From Vigna angularis (taxonomy: Eukaryota; Streptophyta; Magnoliopsida; Fabales; Fabaceae), in contig NC_068973.1 in the NCBI RefSeq assembly GCF_016808095.1, positions 25,276,077-25,340,076 on the forward strand: a stretch of DNA of 64,000 nt. Reading direction: 5' to 3'. This document shows positions 22,927 through 32,729 of this stretch, in pieces. The stretch's first letter is position 1, and every line of letters begins with the position of its first letter. A model generated the notes under the pieces. The model ran no database searches. It was not told where the DNA came from and saw nothing but the letters and a program-made list of their open reading frames with translations. Both the position numbers and the translations under genes were made by a program.

Positions 22927-23781
22927 ATTTAAAGGACTTAGGCGTCCTAGGTTTTTCCGCTCTAGTTGGAGCAGCACAACAACACACTCTTCTACTCTCT
23001 GAAGTCGGATTTGGATGCGAAAGCGTCCTTCCTCTACTTTTAGGGTTTTTCTATCTCATGCTTTTCCATTATTCATCTAGTTTCTCCATGTCTATGGGGA
23101 ACTAAACTCTATTTGTTGTTGGGGAATGATGTAACCTTGTGAACTCTCATGTATTTGAATTGATTCTTAATTCCATATGCTTTTTCATTAATTGTTAGAT
23201 TAATTCATCTGTGCTTATTACATGCTTTGTTTAACTCACTCATCGCATGATTTATGAATTGCATGAGTGTTGGGAGGTTCCTTACGATTCAGGTTCTTGT
23301 TGGATTCTCCCAAGAGTAATATTTCTCAGGGATGAGGGTATGAGTCTTGGTCGTCTTAAGCTCGTGATCTCCACATTTAATTGATAGGAATGTTAGGAAT
23401 TGCATGAACTGGTGGTTAAGGACAGGCTTATTCGCCGAGGGATCGGGTTTAGGTGATTTAATGAGTGACGTTAACATTAATCCATAAAGAAGAATTCTTA
23501 CATACATGAGAGGGAACTTGGTGAAATCTAACCCCAACAACATACTCATCTCATTATAAACAACATTCGTTCATCTTTGTGTTACTCTGCTAGTGATCAA
23601 ACTGCATTCATATTTAATTTTTTGTTCTTGCATCTTAAACCAATGATTTCATTTTATTTAAGTCTTAATTAATCGAGTCATCACACAACTTTTTAGTGTC
23701 GAGAGTCTTCTGGGATACGATACTTGGTCTTACCATTTTATATTACTTGTGCGATTTCGTACACTTGCCAATCCATCAACA
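22927..23781 (+). mobile_element. G1 3' LTR, R/U5 part
   Basis: Plus-oriented: TTTAAAGGACTTAGGCGTCC (TATA-like box), then R/U5 to ATCCATCAACA, followed by the target duplication ATGTA. Together with 14153-14600 it makes the G1 3' LTR. With 21810-22926 it forms an imperfect inverted repeat of about 2 kb. Confidence 0.85.
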
Positions 23782-24129
23782 ATGTATTTTTCTCAAATTA
23801 CATATGCACAATGCATTACAATCAGAGTATATATCAGAGCATATATCAGAGCATGTAATAGCATATTCCAGCATTGTATCAGAGCACATGTGTAGCAGTA
23901 TAAACAGAGCATAGTTGATACAATTTCAATCATCAAACAAAGTTTAATCTCTTATCATCTTAGAACATAGATACAACGGATAAGCACAGAGATATAAGAA
24001 CAATAAACATTCAATCAGAATATAAAACAAGGTTTAAAGATAATAGATATTCCAAGTTTGGAAACTTCAAACCAATGTCGAAACTAGATTGATTTGATCA
24101 CAATCAATATCGACTTCTTGATGTAACAC
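23782..24129 (-). mobile_element. C2 internal segment, continued
   Basis: Complement of 4450-4760 in the plus copia copy: the repeated ATCAGAGCA block (23820-23895) and the stretch complementary to 'atctctatgcttatccgttgtatctatgttc' (about 23950-24000). It resumes the copia sequence interrupted at 11114. It ends where the truncated G3 5' LTR starts. Confidence 0.8.
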
Positions 24130-24365
24130 TAATCATTCATATTTTACATCAATCACTTTTGCATCTTTCAATCCAATTGATCAACACATGCATTCATATT
24201 TATTTTTCACTATTTGCATCTAAACCTAAAAGATTTTGTTTACAAGTCTAATTTAATCAAGAAATCACATAACTGTTTAGGCTGTGAGTCCTTTGGGAAA
24301 CGATACTTAGTCTTACCATTTTATTATTACTTGATACGATTCGGTACACTTGCCGAGTGTTAACA
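24130..24365 (+). mobile_element. G3 5' LTR, last 236 bp
   Basis: Nearly identical to 31098-31333 of the 3' LTR (from TAATCATTCATATTTTACA to GCCGAGTGTTAACA). The first kilobase of the LTR is missing. A PBS-like sequence follows at 24371-24390 (TACCATTGTTGTCGGGGACT), a strongly mutated tRNA-Asp site. A 24420-24550 stretch of TTTTTATC repeats makes up the leader. Confidence 0.85.
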
Positions 24366-24419
24366 AGTTTTTACCATTGTTGTCGGGGACTCGTAGCTAT
24401 TTGTGTGATTATTGATTAA

Positions 24420-24552
24420 CTTTGACTTGATTTTTTTATCTTTTTATCTTTTTGTTTTATCTTTTTATCTTTTTATTTATCTTTTAATCTTTCTATCTTT
24501 TTGTTTTTATCTTTTTATCTTGTTATCTTTTTAGTTTATCTTTTCTATCTTT
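24420..24552 (+). repeat. TTTTTATC tandem repeat in G3 leader
   Basis: About 15 imperfect copies of an 8-9 base unit (TTTTTATC/TTTTATCT) between the primer binding site and the gag ATG. Position and composition suggest an expanded pyrimidine-rich leader. Confidence 0.85.
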
Positions 24553-24569
24553 TGAATTGATAGATAACA

Positions 24570-25560
24570 TGGCTACTAATGACAACGAGATGCATAGTTA
24601 AAGAGGAACTCCAATTCAACATAAAGGAGTCTTACAATTGCAATATCAAGATGCCTTGCTTGCTCAAAATAAAATCATAACTCAACAGTTGGAGAATTAG
24701 ACAAAGACACTCGCTCAATTGCCAAAGGACTTGAAGAATTTTTCACAGGTTCAACAACAACAACTCTGTGAATTGTGTGGTGGTGACCATATTAATGGTC
24801 AATGTGCTTTTCCAGTGTAGGCCCTAGAAGATGTTAATTTAATGGCCAATCAATTTCAAAATCAATTCCAATACCGCCAAGGGAACTTCAATCAAGGGTG
24901 GAAACCTCACCCAAGCATGGGTCAAGGTCAAAATGGACAAGCAGGACAAGTTAATAGACCACAGGAGCAACCATCATTATGGCAACAAGTATCTGCGCTA
25001 AATGAGAAATCAACAAAGCTTGAAGAAACTCTTCAACAATTTATTCAGGTGATTATCTCCAATCACAAGAGCACTGAAGCAGCAATTAGAAATCTGGAGA
25101 TTCAGGTTGGCCAAATGGCTAAGAAGTTGGAGGATATGCCTGACAGGAGTTTTGGGGCTAATACGGAGGCTAATACGGAGGCTAACCCTAAGGAAGAGTG
25201 CAAAGCTATTGTGAGTATATGTGATGAGAGGGTGGATGAAAAAGAGATAGTTGAGTTAGAAAAGAGAGATTGAAAAAAGAGAGAGAAGGTAAGGATGAGA
25301 AAAAAGAGAAAGAAAAGAAGAGGGGAGAGAAAAACTGTGAGAAAAGTAAGAGAGTTCTTCCTTATCCTAAGGGGAGTGAAAATTTTGATAAAGAGAGATA
25401 ATATCAGCGTTTTAATGAGATCTTCACGCAATTGGAGATTAAGATACCTTTAACTGAAGCACTACAACAAATTCCTACTTATGCAAAGCACATGAAGCAA
25501 ATCCTCGCAAAGAAGAGATATCTAGAGGAGGAAACTAGTGATAAATAGGGAAAATGCAGA
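24570..25560 (+). pseudogene. G3 gag C-terminal region with zinc knuckle
   Basis: Nucleocapsid-type gag of an Athila-like element, which would coat element RNA. A start-like ATG at 24570 opens a short MATNDNE frame. Most of the capsid domain is missing. A zinc knuckle C-x2-C-GGDH-INGQC lies at about 24772-24812 (CX2CX3HX4C spacing). It is followed by the Gln/Asn-rich NQFQYRQGNFNQGW stretch, the coiled LEETLQQFIQV segment, a tandem ANTEANTEAN, and an acidic/basic tail. Several in-frame stops (for example after MHS, LEN, FPV and EKRD) kill it. At least two fit CAG to TAG changes. Confidence 0.8.
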
Positions 25561-26343
25561 GATATTTTGGAGAAACCACTTCCTCCAAAAGTGAAAGATC
25601 CAGGAAGTTTTACTATTCCTTGCGTCATTGGGAAGGAAAATATAAGGAAGGCCTTGATTGATTTATGGTCAAGCATTAATTTGATGCCCTAATCTATGTT
25701 TGAAAGGATTGGTGATCTTGAAGTCAATCCAACCAAGGTAACTTTGCTCATGGCGGATGGATCTTCCAAGAAACCTTATGGTGTAGTGGAAGATGTGGTG
25801 GTTTGCACAGACAAACTTAAATTCCTGGTGGATTTTGTGGTGATAGAGATGGAGGAAGATGAGAAGATCCCAATTATTCTTGGAAGACCGTTTATGAAAA
25901 CGGAAAAGGTAATCATCAATGTGGATGATGGGATGATATTGCTTCAAGACCAGGATGAAAAGGTGATCGTTAATGTCTTCAAGGTGGAGCAGCACATTCA
26001 GGAGAAGGAGGCTAGGCATAAAGTTGCATGTAAGGATGCATCCATGACTAGCTCTAAAGCTGCAAAGCTGGTCATCAAAGGTAAAAATTGTTTCTTGTCA
26101 CAGGTTAGGGAGGAAGAAAAAGATGACAAAGGAAGAAAGGTTCATGATGACTTGATGGAGGCACAACTCAAACTTGGTACACCGGTAAGATTCAAGAACA
26201 AGTTGTGGGTTGTCAAAGATTTCAAAGAGAATGGAGTGATAGAGATTGAAGCTCCATATTCAAGAAAAATCAAGAAGGTGGACCGAAAGCAATTGATGAG
26301 TTGGTGTGATGAAAGCAAGAGGAACACCAACATTGGGTCAAGC
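25561..26343 (+). pseudogene. G3 protease fused to integrase C-terminal end
   Basis: Protease begins before an LIDLWSSINLMP segment (DLWS where G1 has DLGA, so the active-site neighbourhood is altered). A TAA follows, then an open frame at 25696-26343 of 216 codons: the rest of protease with IILGRPFM at about 25880, an acidic stretch, and from about 26150 a module LGTPVRFKNKLWVVKDF...GVIEIEAP. This corresponds to the C-terminal GPF...GAVEI module of gypsy integrases. About 3 kb of reverse transcriptase, RNase H and integrase core have been removed in frame or nearly so. Confidence 0.8.
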
Positions 26344-26640
26344 TAATGACGTTAAAAGAGCGCTTGTTGGGAGACACCCCAGTGATTTGAGAACATTAAT
26401 TTCTTTGAATTTATTTCTTTTGGTGATGTAATTTGAAGCTTTGGAACATTGTTATATTTGGGTTTAGCATCTACTAATGGATGCTAGGTTGATGAGTATT
26501 TACTGAAGGATACTCAAAAGGTACACCTACTGAAGGGTGATGGTAAGATTTGCACCTACTGATGGGTGTTGGAGGATTTTGGGTCAGGCTCGTGACGTTA
26601 ACCAAGCGCTACCTGGGAGGCAACCCAGTTGATGGACTTT
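26340..26640 (+). repeat. G3 post-pol blocks: GACGTTAA...GGCAACCC and GATGC hairpins
   Basis: Two copies of the block (TGACGTTAAAAGAGCGCTTG at 26347 and TGACGTTAACCAAGCGCTAC at about 26591), each followed by a TGGGAGRCAMCCCAG hairpin. They bracket three to four imperfect copies of the GCATCTACTGATGGATGC block (26466-26575). The arrangement is the same as in G2 at 19691-20330. The blocks lie directly after the pol stop, before the promoter-like zone of the second ORF. Confidence 0.8.
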
Positions 26641-26779
26641 ATCTTTGTTTGTTTGTTTTGATTATGCTCTAGTTGCATCATAGGGATTGAATGTTTGAGT
26701 GATGTGAGAGAATAAATGCATTGGGTAAGTGAGAGGCATTGGTAAAGGACACCTAGGGCAAGCTAGGAAGAAGGATAAT

Positions 26780-26905
26780 TGGTGCCGCAAATACCGCTCA
26801 GCGGTAATTACCGTTGAGCGCGAACGTGGCAGTTTTGCTGATTGGGCTTGTTCCAATTGGGCTTAGCGGGATTTGGCCCATTAGGTCTCTTTTATACCCT
26901 AGGGT
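26780..26905 (+). promoter_or_regulatory. LTR-like internal promoter zone before G3 ORF2
   Basis: ACCGCTCAGCGG and CCGTTGAGCGCG at 26794-26822 repeat the motifs found just before the TATA-like box in the LTRs (30303-30425). TTTTATACCCTAGGGTG at 26890-26906 gives a TATA-type box about 85 bp further on. A pyrimidine-rich leader and a possible leader intron follow (GTAAGT at 27130, acceptor AAG before 27555). Promoter and intron are inferred. Confidence 0.55.
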
Positions 26906-27555
26906 GCGTCTTGGCCGCCATTTTCAGATTTCCCTCTTCCCACACACTCTCAAGCACTCTCCAAAGAGTTCTCTACACTTTTTCCTTCTTCCCCTTCACA
27001 AAATCTCTCTTTAAACCACTTTTGCATCAAGATTCCACTCAAGTTTGGGGTTTGGTGAGAGCATTACTGTTAGGGTTGATTTCTTCACATTCCTAGAGCA
27101 TTCTTCACTCATCTAGCATCTCCACCGAAGTAAGTACAAGCATTTTACATTCTAGGATTTTTGAAAGCATGAATTAGTATGAACATGGTTTCTAAGCATG
27201 ATTCTTTAGGGATTTTGATTTTAATGCATGATTAGATGAATTAATCACTGTTTGGACCGATTAAATTGCTTGATTTGGGTCTGGAGCTAGGAAGATTGCA
27301 TGTGGATGGAGATTAGAAGCATTTTTGGAGCATTTTGCAAAATCTGCAGAATCGCCACTCAGCAGAAATTTCCCTTTAGCGCGATTTTTGCAGAATGGTG
27401 TTTTGAGTCTTTTTGCTTGTTGGTTTTGCTGCACAGGTTGGTGAGAGGTTCTGTTTGCCCTTAGTGGTGATAGGAATGGTTTTAAGGAGTTGTTTGTGGT
27501 CTACTAATGCTTAACAATATGTCTTGTGGTTTTCTGAATTGTGTTTGATGCAAGG

Positions 27556-28776
27556 ATGGCCTCCTCATCGGGCAAGAGAATCAAGACTATAGGATCCAAG
27601 AGGAAGGATAAGGAACCAGAACGCTCCTATTCCAGCAAGTTCCTTTCCCGCAAGCATGAGCGCCATTTCAATATTGTCCAAGATAGAAGGCTATTGATGG
27701 AAAGGAAGGCTGGATTGATACCTGATTTTGCTCCACAGTTTGGAGAGCAATTGGAGAACAAGAATTGGGGGAGACTAGCCACTTATCCTGCACCAGCTAA
27801 CATAGCAGTGGTGAAAGAGTTTTACACCAATGCGAGGCGGTTGGGTGATCATCCCAATGAGAACTATATGAGCTATGTTAGAGGACAAACCATTCGGTAT
27901 GACCCTGATTCTATAAACAGGTTTTTAAATACTGAATGGGCTGGTGAGCAGTGTCAGTTTGCTCTAAACATGGAAGAAGGAGCAGATTTTGTTGATGTGG
28001 AGAGCGTGCTTTGTGTGCTTGGAGGGCACTTTCAGAGAAATAGGAATGGTGTTGTTGTGAATATAAGGAGAGCTGATCTGACTCCTTTAGCAAAGTACTG
28101 GATGGCGTTCTCTCATACCAAACTCTAGCCTTGTTCGCATGTCTCTGATATTACTTTCAACAGGGCTCTTCTTCTGTACTGTGTGCTGAGAGAGATGAGC
28201 ATTAACATTGGCCAGATCATAGCCAATGAGATACAAGTGTGTGCAAATACTATGAACAACAAGGCACCTTTGGGGCATCCTTCTCTGATCACAAACCTCT
28301 GTGAGCTAGCTGGAGTGAATATTTCTACACTGCCGTTTGAAAGGCCTAGGTAGGCGATTGATGAGGCCTACTATAGGCAGTATTGTGGTGGAGATGAGGC
28401 AGCTCAGCCAGTACCACCACCTCATCCTCGTATAGGAAAAGGACCACCACAGGCACCAGCACAGCCTCATTATGCAGAGTCGTTTCAGATGAGAGATATG
28501 TATAAGTCTCTTATAGATGCTAGGATGCAGTCCATCCACAGAGGGCAGGTGGCCACAACAGAGATGATCATTGGGATGTATGATACACCCCCAGGACATC
28601 GGTGGACCATGGATGAGTTCAACAATGTGGTGGCATGGCTAGAGGAGCAAGCTTAGGCTAGTGGAGCTGGAGCAGTTGAAGCTCCGGCTATGGATGATGA
28701 GGAGGAGGATGATGATGAATTTGAAGATGCTGAAGATGAAGGAGAGGAGGAAGATTCGAATGACAGCATGGGTTGA
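27556..28776 (+). pseudogene. G3 ORF2, plant-transposon-protein-like, three amber stops
   Basis: A single reading frame of 406 codons from ATG 27556 to TGA 28774, interrupted only by TAG at 28126, 28351 and 28654. N-terminus MASSSGKRIKTIGSKRK is basic (possible nuclear signal). The core contains ER...LMERKAG, YPAPANIAVVKEFYTNAR, YVRGQTIRYDP and a later LLLYCVLREMSINIGQII block. A Pro-rich stretch and a long Asp/Glu tail follow. This is the type I know as 'putative plant transposon protein', found in the env-like position of plant retroelements. Its function is unknown. The copia ORF at 31334-32209 is a distant relative. I used ATG 27556 rather than the upstream GTG because the homologue also starts MASSS. 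Confidence 0.75.
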
Positions 28777-28782
28777 TGAGGA

Positions 28783-28808
28783 GTTGAGATAGCATCTACT
28801 GATGGATG
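28783..28808 (+). repeat. Perfect 9-bp-stem hairpin after ORF2
   Basis: GATAGCATC and GATGCTATC flank the loop TACTGATG. It is the longest-stem copy of the GATGC block seen in G2 and G3. It starts within 15 bases of the ORF2 stop. Confidence 0.8.
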
Positions 28809-30063
28809 CTATCACCTCTAGAGCAAGATTTTTTCTATCTTTTGTTTTGTACTGTTGAACTTATTCGCTTCTATTGTTAGAATAGTTTGTGATGTACTCA
28901 GTGTGAAACTTTATCTGCTATGATGGTTTTCTTGTGATTTATGCATGATGAGTATTGCTTGGTGATGCTTAGCTATTGATTGATGTTGAGATTGTGCACT
29001 ATATGCTGATATACATGTGGTTGTTCACAAGCTATGTGAACAGATGCATGATGTTGTGATTGTGATTATGATGCTAAGCCAGATGTGTATGTGGAATGTT
29101 GAATGAGCCTCTATGTGAGGTTTTGAACTCCAGAGTTTTTGTGATTGAATATTATTACATTGAAAGCATGAATGACTTTGCCCAGGTTTCTATGGTTGAA
29201 TCACTTGTTTGTATGTGTCATATGATCAAGGCCATTTGTTGGTAACCCTGTATTAGCCGAATGCATGATTTTAGCCCAATAAAAGAGAGCACAATATGTT
29301 CTGTCCTTTGAACCCTTAGCCTTGAACATGATAGAAAACCCTTTTTGAAAATCTTTACCTTGAGTTGAGTTGAAAAATATCTTGTGGTATTGATAATTGT
29401 TCAAGTTTGGGGTTGTTGGGAAGTCTAAAAAGGGAATACAATAAGCATTGAGCTAAGCACGTGAAAAGCAAAATAAAAAGGAAAGAAAAGGAAGAAAAAG
29501 AAAAGCTCAATGCAAAGGAAAGTTGGGAAGAAGTAAGAAGGGTTGTGTTTAAATGATGATTCTCTTAACTCAAGGATTTTGTGATCCAGAAAAACCAATT
29601 TTATTCTTAGCCCAGCCACATTATAAGCCATAGAAATTCCTTGTGATGATGCTTGCTTGTGAGTGTATTTGATTGTGGTTAAATGAAAGGTAAAGTTGAT
29701 TCATGTGACATTGTGATAGCAGAATGAATGAGTGACCTCTATACACTTGTGTGATTGAGTCAAACACTTTATCTAGTGAGGAATAATTCCATGAGCACAT
29801 GATTACATCTATGCATAGTTAATTGATCATTCATGAGAATAGCATTTGTTGGATACTTTGTGACTATGTGAACACCACAATGAGTTTGATTCAATTAAAG
29901 CATGTGTGCATCTTGACTGAATTCTTTTTGATGAGCTGATTTGAGTAATTACTTGTCTTGAAAGAAAGAGTTTTTGAATGTGGTGAACCATTGTATGGAT
30001 TGGTGGAAGACTGAGTTACATTTTGTTTGCTTGAGGACAAGCAAAGTTCTAAGTTTGGGGTTG
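28809..30063 (+). mobile_element. G3 3' non-coding region and polypurine tract
   Basis: About 1.25 kb without ORF, related to the G1 and G2 3' regions (14601-15840 and 18420-19690 in the other orientation). It ends GAGGACAAGCAAAGTTC...AGTTTGGGGTTG, the polypurine tract. A purine-rich block complementary to the CT block of G1/G2 lies at 29460-29525. Confidence 0.8.
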
Positions 30064-31333
30064 AGATAACGATTGAAAAACCGTTATTTTTATACTTAAT
30101 TTTGATATTAAAAACAAGCTTTATGACTTAGAAACTAGCTTGAAATCATGTTTTTGCTTAAGTTTTGGAAATAAGAGAGTTTGATAAGTTTTATGCTTGG
30201 TTTTCCTTGTTTTGGCAGGAATTAAGATGAATTAGATGAAAGAAGTTGAAGTACTAAGGAGCTGGACTAAGAAAAGGAAGTAAAAGTGCACAAAAGAAGA
30301 GCCGCATTCACCGCTCAGCGCAACTTTTACCGCTGAGCGGCGTTCTAAAGCACCATAGTCACCGTTGAGGGCCAAAACTGCAGCTGAGCGCCTTTTAGAA
30401 GAACTGTACTTATCGCTGAGCGCCATTTAATTGGGCTTGGGCCTATTTTCTGTAATTTTTAATAAACTATATAAGGGTTTAGTCGACCTAGGGTTGGTAT
30501 CTTTGGACAGAAAGAGGCGAAATCACACTTTGTTCACCCCTTAGAGGCGGATTTTGGATGCGGAAGCTCCTTTCTTCACATTCTAGGGTTCTATCTTTCA
30601 TTCTTTCATTGTTTTTCATCTAGTTTCACCATGTTTATGGTGAACTAAACCTCCATTGTTATTGGGGAACCGATGTAATCCTTTGAAACTTTCATGTATT
30701 GAATTGATTCTTGATTTTATATGCTTTCCTTCATTAATTGTTAGGGTTTTTCCTCTTTACTCTATGCATGCTTTGTTAAACTCATTCAATTGCATGATCA
30801 TTGATGTTATCTATATGGACACATATACGTAAATCTAGAACTGGGGAAATTCTCCCGGAAGCAATATTACCTAGACATAGGAATAGGAGGATCTATTGCC
30901 TTTAAGCTTCTGTGCAAATGTAATGCATGAATAATTGCTAGGGAGACAAGACATTGTAAACTAGTGATTAGGAGTAGGCTTTCTTCACTGATACATCGGA
31001 TTTAAGGTAAATTAGAAAATGACATTAACATTAATGAAGAAAGATGAATTCTTGAATACATGAGAGTGGATAGGATGAGTCGGAAACCCCAACAACATAA
31101 TCATTCATATTTTACACCAATCAGTTTTGCATCTTTCAATCCAATTGATCAACACATGCATTGATATTTATTTTTCAGTATTTGCATCTAAACCTAAAAG
31201 ATTTTGTTTACAAATCTAATTTAATCAAGAAATCACATAACTGTTTAGGCCGTGAGTCCTTTGGGAAACGACACTTGGTCTTACCATTTTATTATTACTT
31301 GATACGATTCGGTACACTTGCCGAGTGTTAATA
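30064..31333 (+). mobile_element. G3 3' LTR (complete)
   Basis: 1270 bp. Starts AGATAACGATTG (first T of the usual TGATAACG mutated) and ends GAGTGTTAATA. GC-rich zone with ACCGCTCAGCGC, CGCTGAGCGGC and GCTGAGCGCC at 30303-30425, TATA-like ACTATATAAGGGTTT at about 30466, then R/U5. Directly followed by the copia ORF it interrupts. Confidence 0.9.
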
Positions 31334-32209
31334 ACCAACAGCTTCTTCCTCTTCATCTGCGTATTCATCCTTGAAGAGCCAACCATTTGGACCATGATGT
31401 AGTCCCGTATGATGTAATGCGGACTTGTCTATCACATTGCTCTTTCCATATGATTCGCAAGACTCATTAACACATTCTACACCAAAGTGGATCAGTACTT
31501 TAGAGATGAAGACACAATAAGGTAGCATTGCTGACTCAAGCCTAGTCACCTTGAGTATGTTTTCTGATATAGCAGCAGGCCAATCAATCTGGATGTTCTC
31601 TTTTAGAGCATACAAGAGGCATAAGTCCTCAGTAGTTTCTTGATCATGGTTGCTCCCTCTAGGCATTAGAATCCATGAGATGACGAATGCACATAGGCGA
31701 TCATCCTTCTTCATGCCACCCGTCTTATAGTGGGAGTAATCCCTTACTTCATCTGGATTCTTTAAACAATCCTGGTAAACAGTGAACTTGTGGAATCCTT
31801 CCACACCCATATGAAATTTTTCACCACCCAGTCTAAGACCAGCTATCTTAGTCCATACTTCATCAGTAAGTTTAATGTATATTCCTTTCACTCTAGAACA
31901 TAGAGTCCCATCTCTTATCTTCAGATTTGAATAAAATACCCTTACGAGTTCGGGATACCAAAGATCAGCCATTTCGATGAAATTCTTTAGTCGTTGTCGG
32001 CTAAGCCATTCTGGAAAGATGAATCCTTCTCTTCTGAAGAAGCTCATCTTAACGTACTTGTGAGCAATCAGTTTTCTCATCTTCCAGTTATCCAAGAAAT
32101 TCGACTGCCCACTCTCATCACTGATCCACCCATCAAGGGTAGGTCCTCTATACATACTTTTTTTCCCAGGAGTTTTGATCCTCTTCTTTTGTGCCGAAGA
32201 CGAAGCCAT
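31334..32209 (-). pseudogene. Copia ORF2, plant-transposon-protein-like, 3'-truncated
   Basis: A 292-codon open frame on the minus strand, from ATG at 32209 (MASSSAQKKRIKTPGKK) to the edge of G3, where the C-terminus is cut after an EEEEAV acidic stretch. Basic N-terminus, then FFRREGFIFPEW, PELVRVFYSNLKIRDG and RVKGIYIKLTDEVWTKIAGL. A later LLYALKENIQIDWPAAISE block matches in order and spacing the conserved blocks of the G3 ORF2. It lies in the env-like position of the copia shell, separated from gag by only about 520 bp because protease, integrase and reverse transcriptase are missing. I used the ATG at 32209, not one 27 codons upstream, because of the shared MASSS start. Confidence 0.7.
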
Positions 32210-32729
32210 AGTTATAGAATGTAGAAGATGAATTTCAAAAGACCCAAGAAGGAATGATCGTAGTGTTTGCAGAGAACGTGTGAGTGACATGTTTCTTGGT
32301 TTAGAGTTTATAGGTCAAATTTTCAAATTTGGAGGGAATATGAAAATAATGTTTCAACGCCAAAAAGATGTAATCGATTTTATCAGATTTAAGTTTTTCT
32401 TCAAAAAAGAAAAAGCACCAATTTTATTACTTTTAGAATCGACTCTGTGTTTAACAAAATTTTACTCAAAACAGAGAAACATAGATAAGTCCTAATCGAT
32501 TTCATTATTAACATAACCGATTAAAATTCGTGAAAATACTTTTTCATACAATCACATCAATCAGATAGTTAATCAATGAGCAAGCACAGAACATGCATTC
32601 ACATACAACAATTCATGATGCATGGATGTATGAAAATGATTGTTTTCGTTACCACATTGAGATACTCAAGAAATTGTGATTCATTCCACTGCAGTCCATC
32701 CTTGAGCACTACTCTGCTTCAACAACAGC
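32210..32729 (-). other. Copia spacer between gag and ORF2
   Basis: Non-coding. Holds ATCGATT-type palindromes (about 32370, 32445 and 32494-32523) like those in the copia LTR U3. It is possibly an internal promoter for ORF2 left after loss of pol. Inference only. Confidence 0.45.

Larger units (their letters stand above)
11115..23781 (+). mobile_element. Athila-like Ty3/gypsy element G1 with nested G2 and inversion
   Basis: Whole insertion of 12,667 bp flanked by ATGTA (11110-11114 and 23782-23786). G1 has LTRs beginning TGTTAACGG (11115, and complement ending at 14600) and ending CCATCAACA (23781). Its pol is in two halves: protease, reverse transcriptase and RNase H on the plus strand at 11605-13872, integrase on the minus strand at 15908-17207. 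A second element, G2, with LTRs beginning TGATAA, was inserted in pol at the RNase H-integrase linker. A later inversion of about 14153-22926 flipped most of G2 and the G1 3' end. Gag and the G1 5' LTR end have been lost by a deletion near 11600. Confidence 0.88.
24130..31333 (+). mobile_element. Athila-like Ty3/gypsy element G3, pol-deleted
   Basis: Order: truncated 5' LTR (24130-24365), decayed PBS, gag with zinc knuckle, protease, then a direct jump to the integrase C-terminal end. After that come the conserved non-coding blocks, a second ORF (27556-28776) behind its own promoter-like zone, about 1.2 kb of 3' non-coding sequence, polypurine tract and a full 3' LTR. Reverse transcriptase, RNase H and the integrase core are absent, so it depends on another element. 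It interrupts the copia ORF at 31334. The left target duplication is lost with the 5' LTR start. Confidence 0.85.

Noticed and set aside
22600..23105. Several 76-92-codon frames on both strands
   Set aside because: Lie in the inverted LTR pair; GC-rich palindromes create open frames on both strands.
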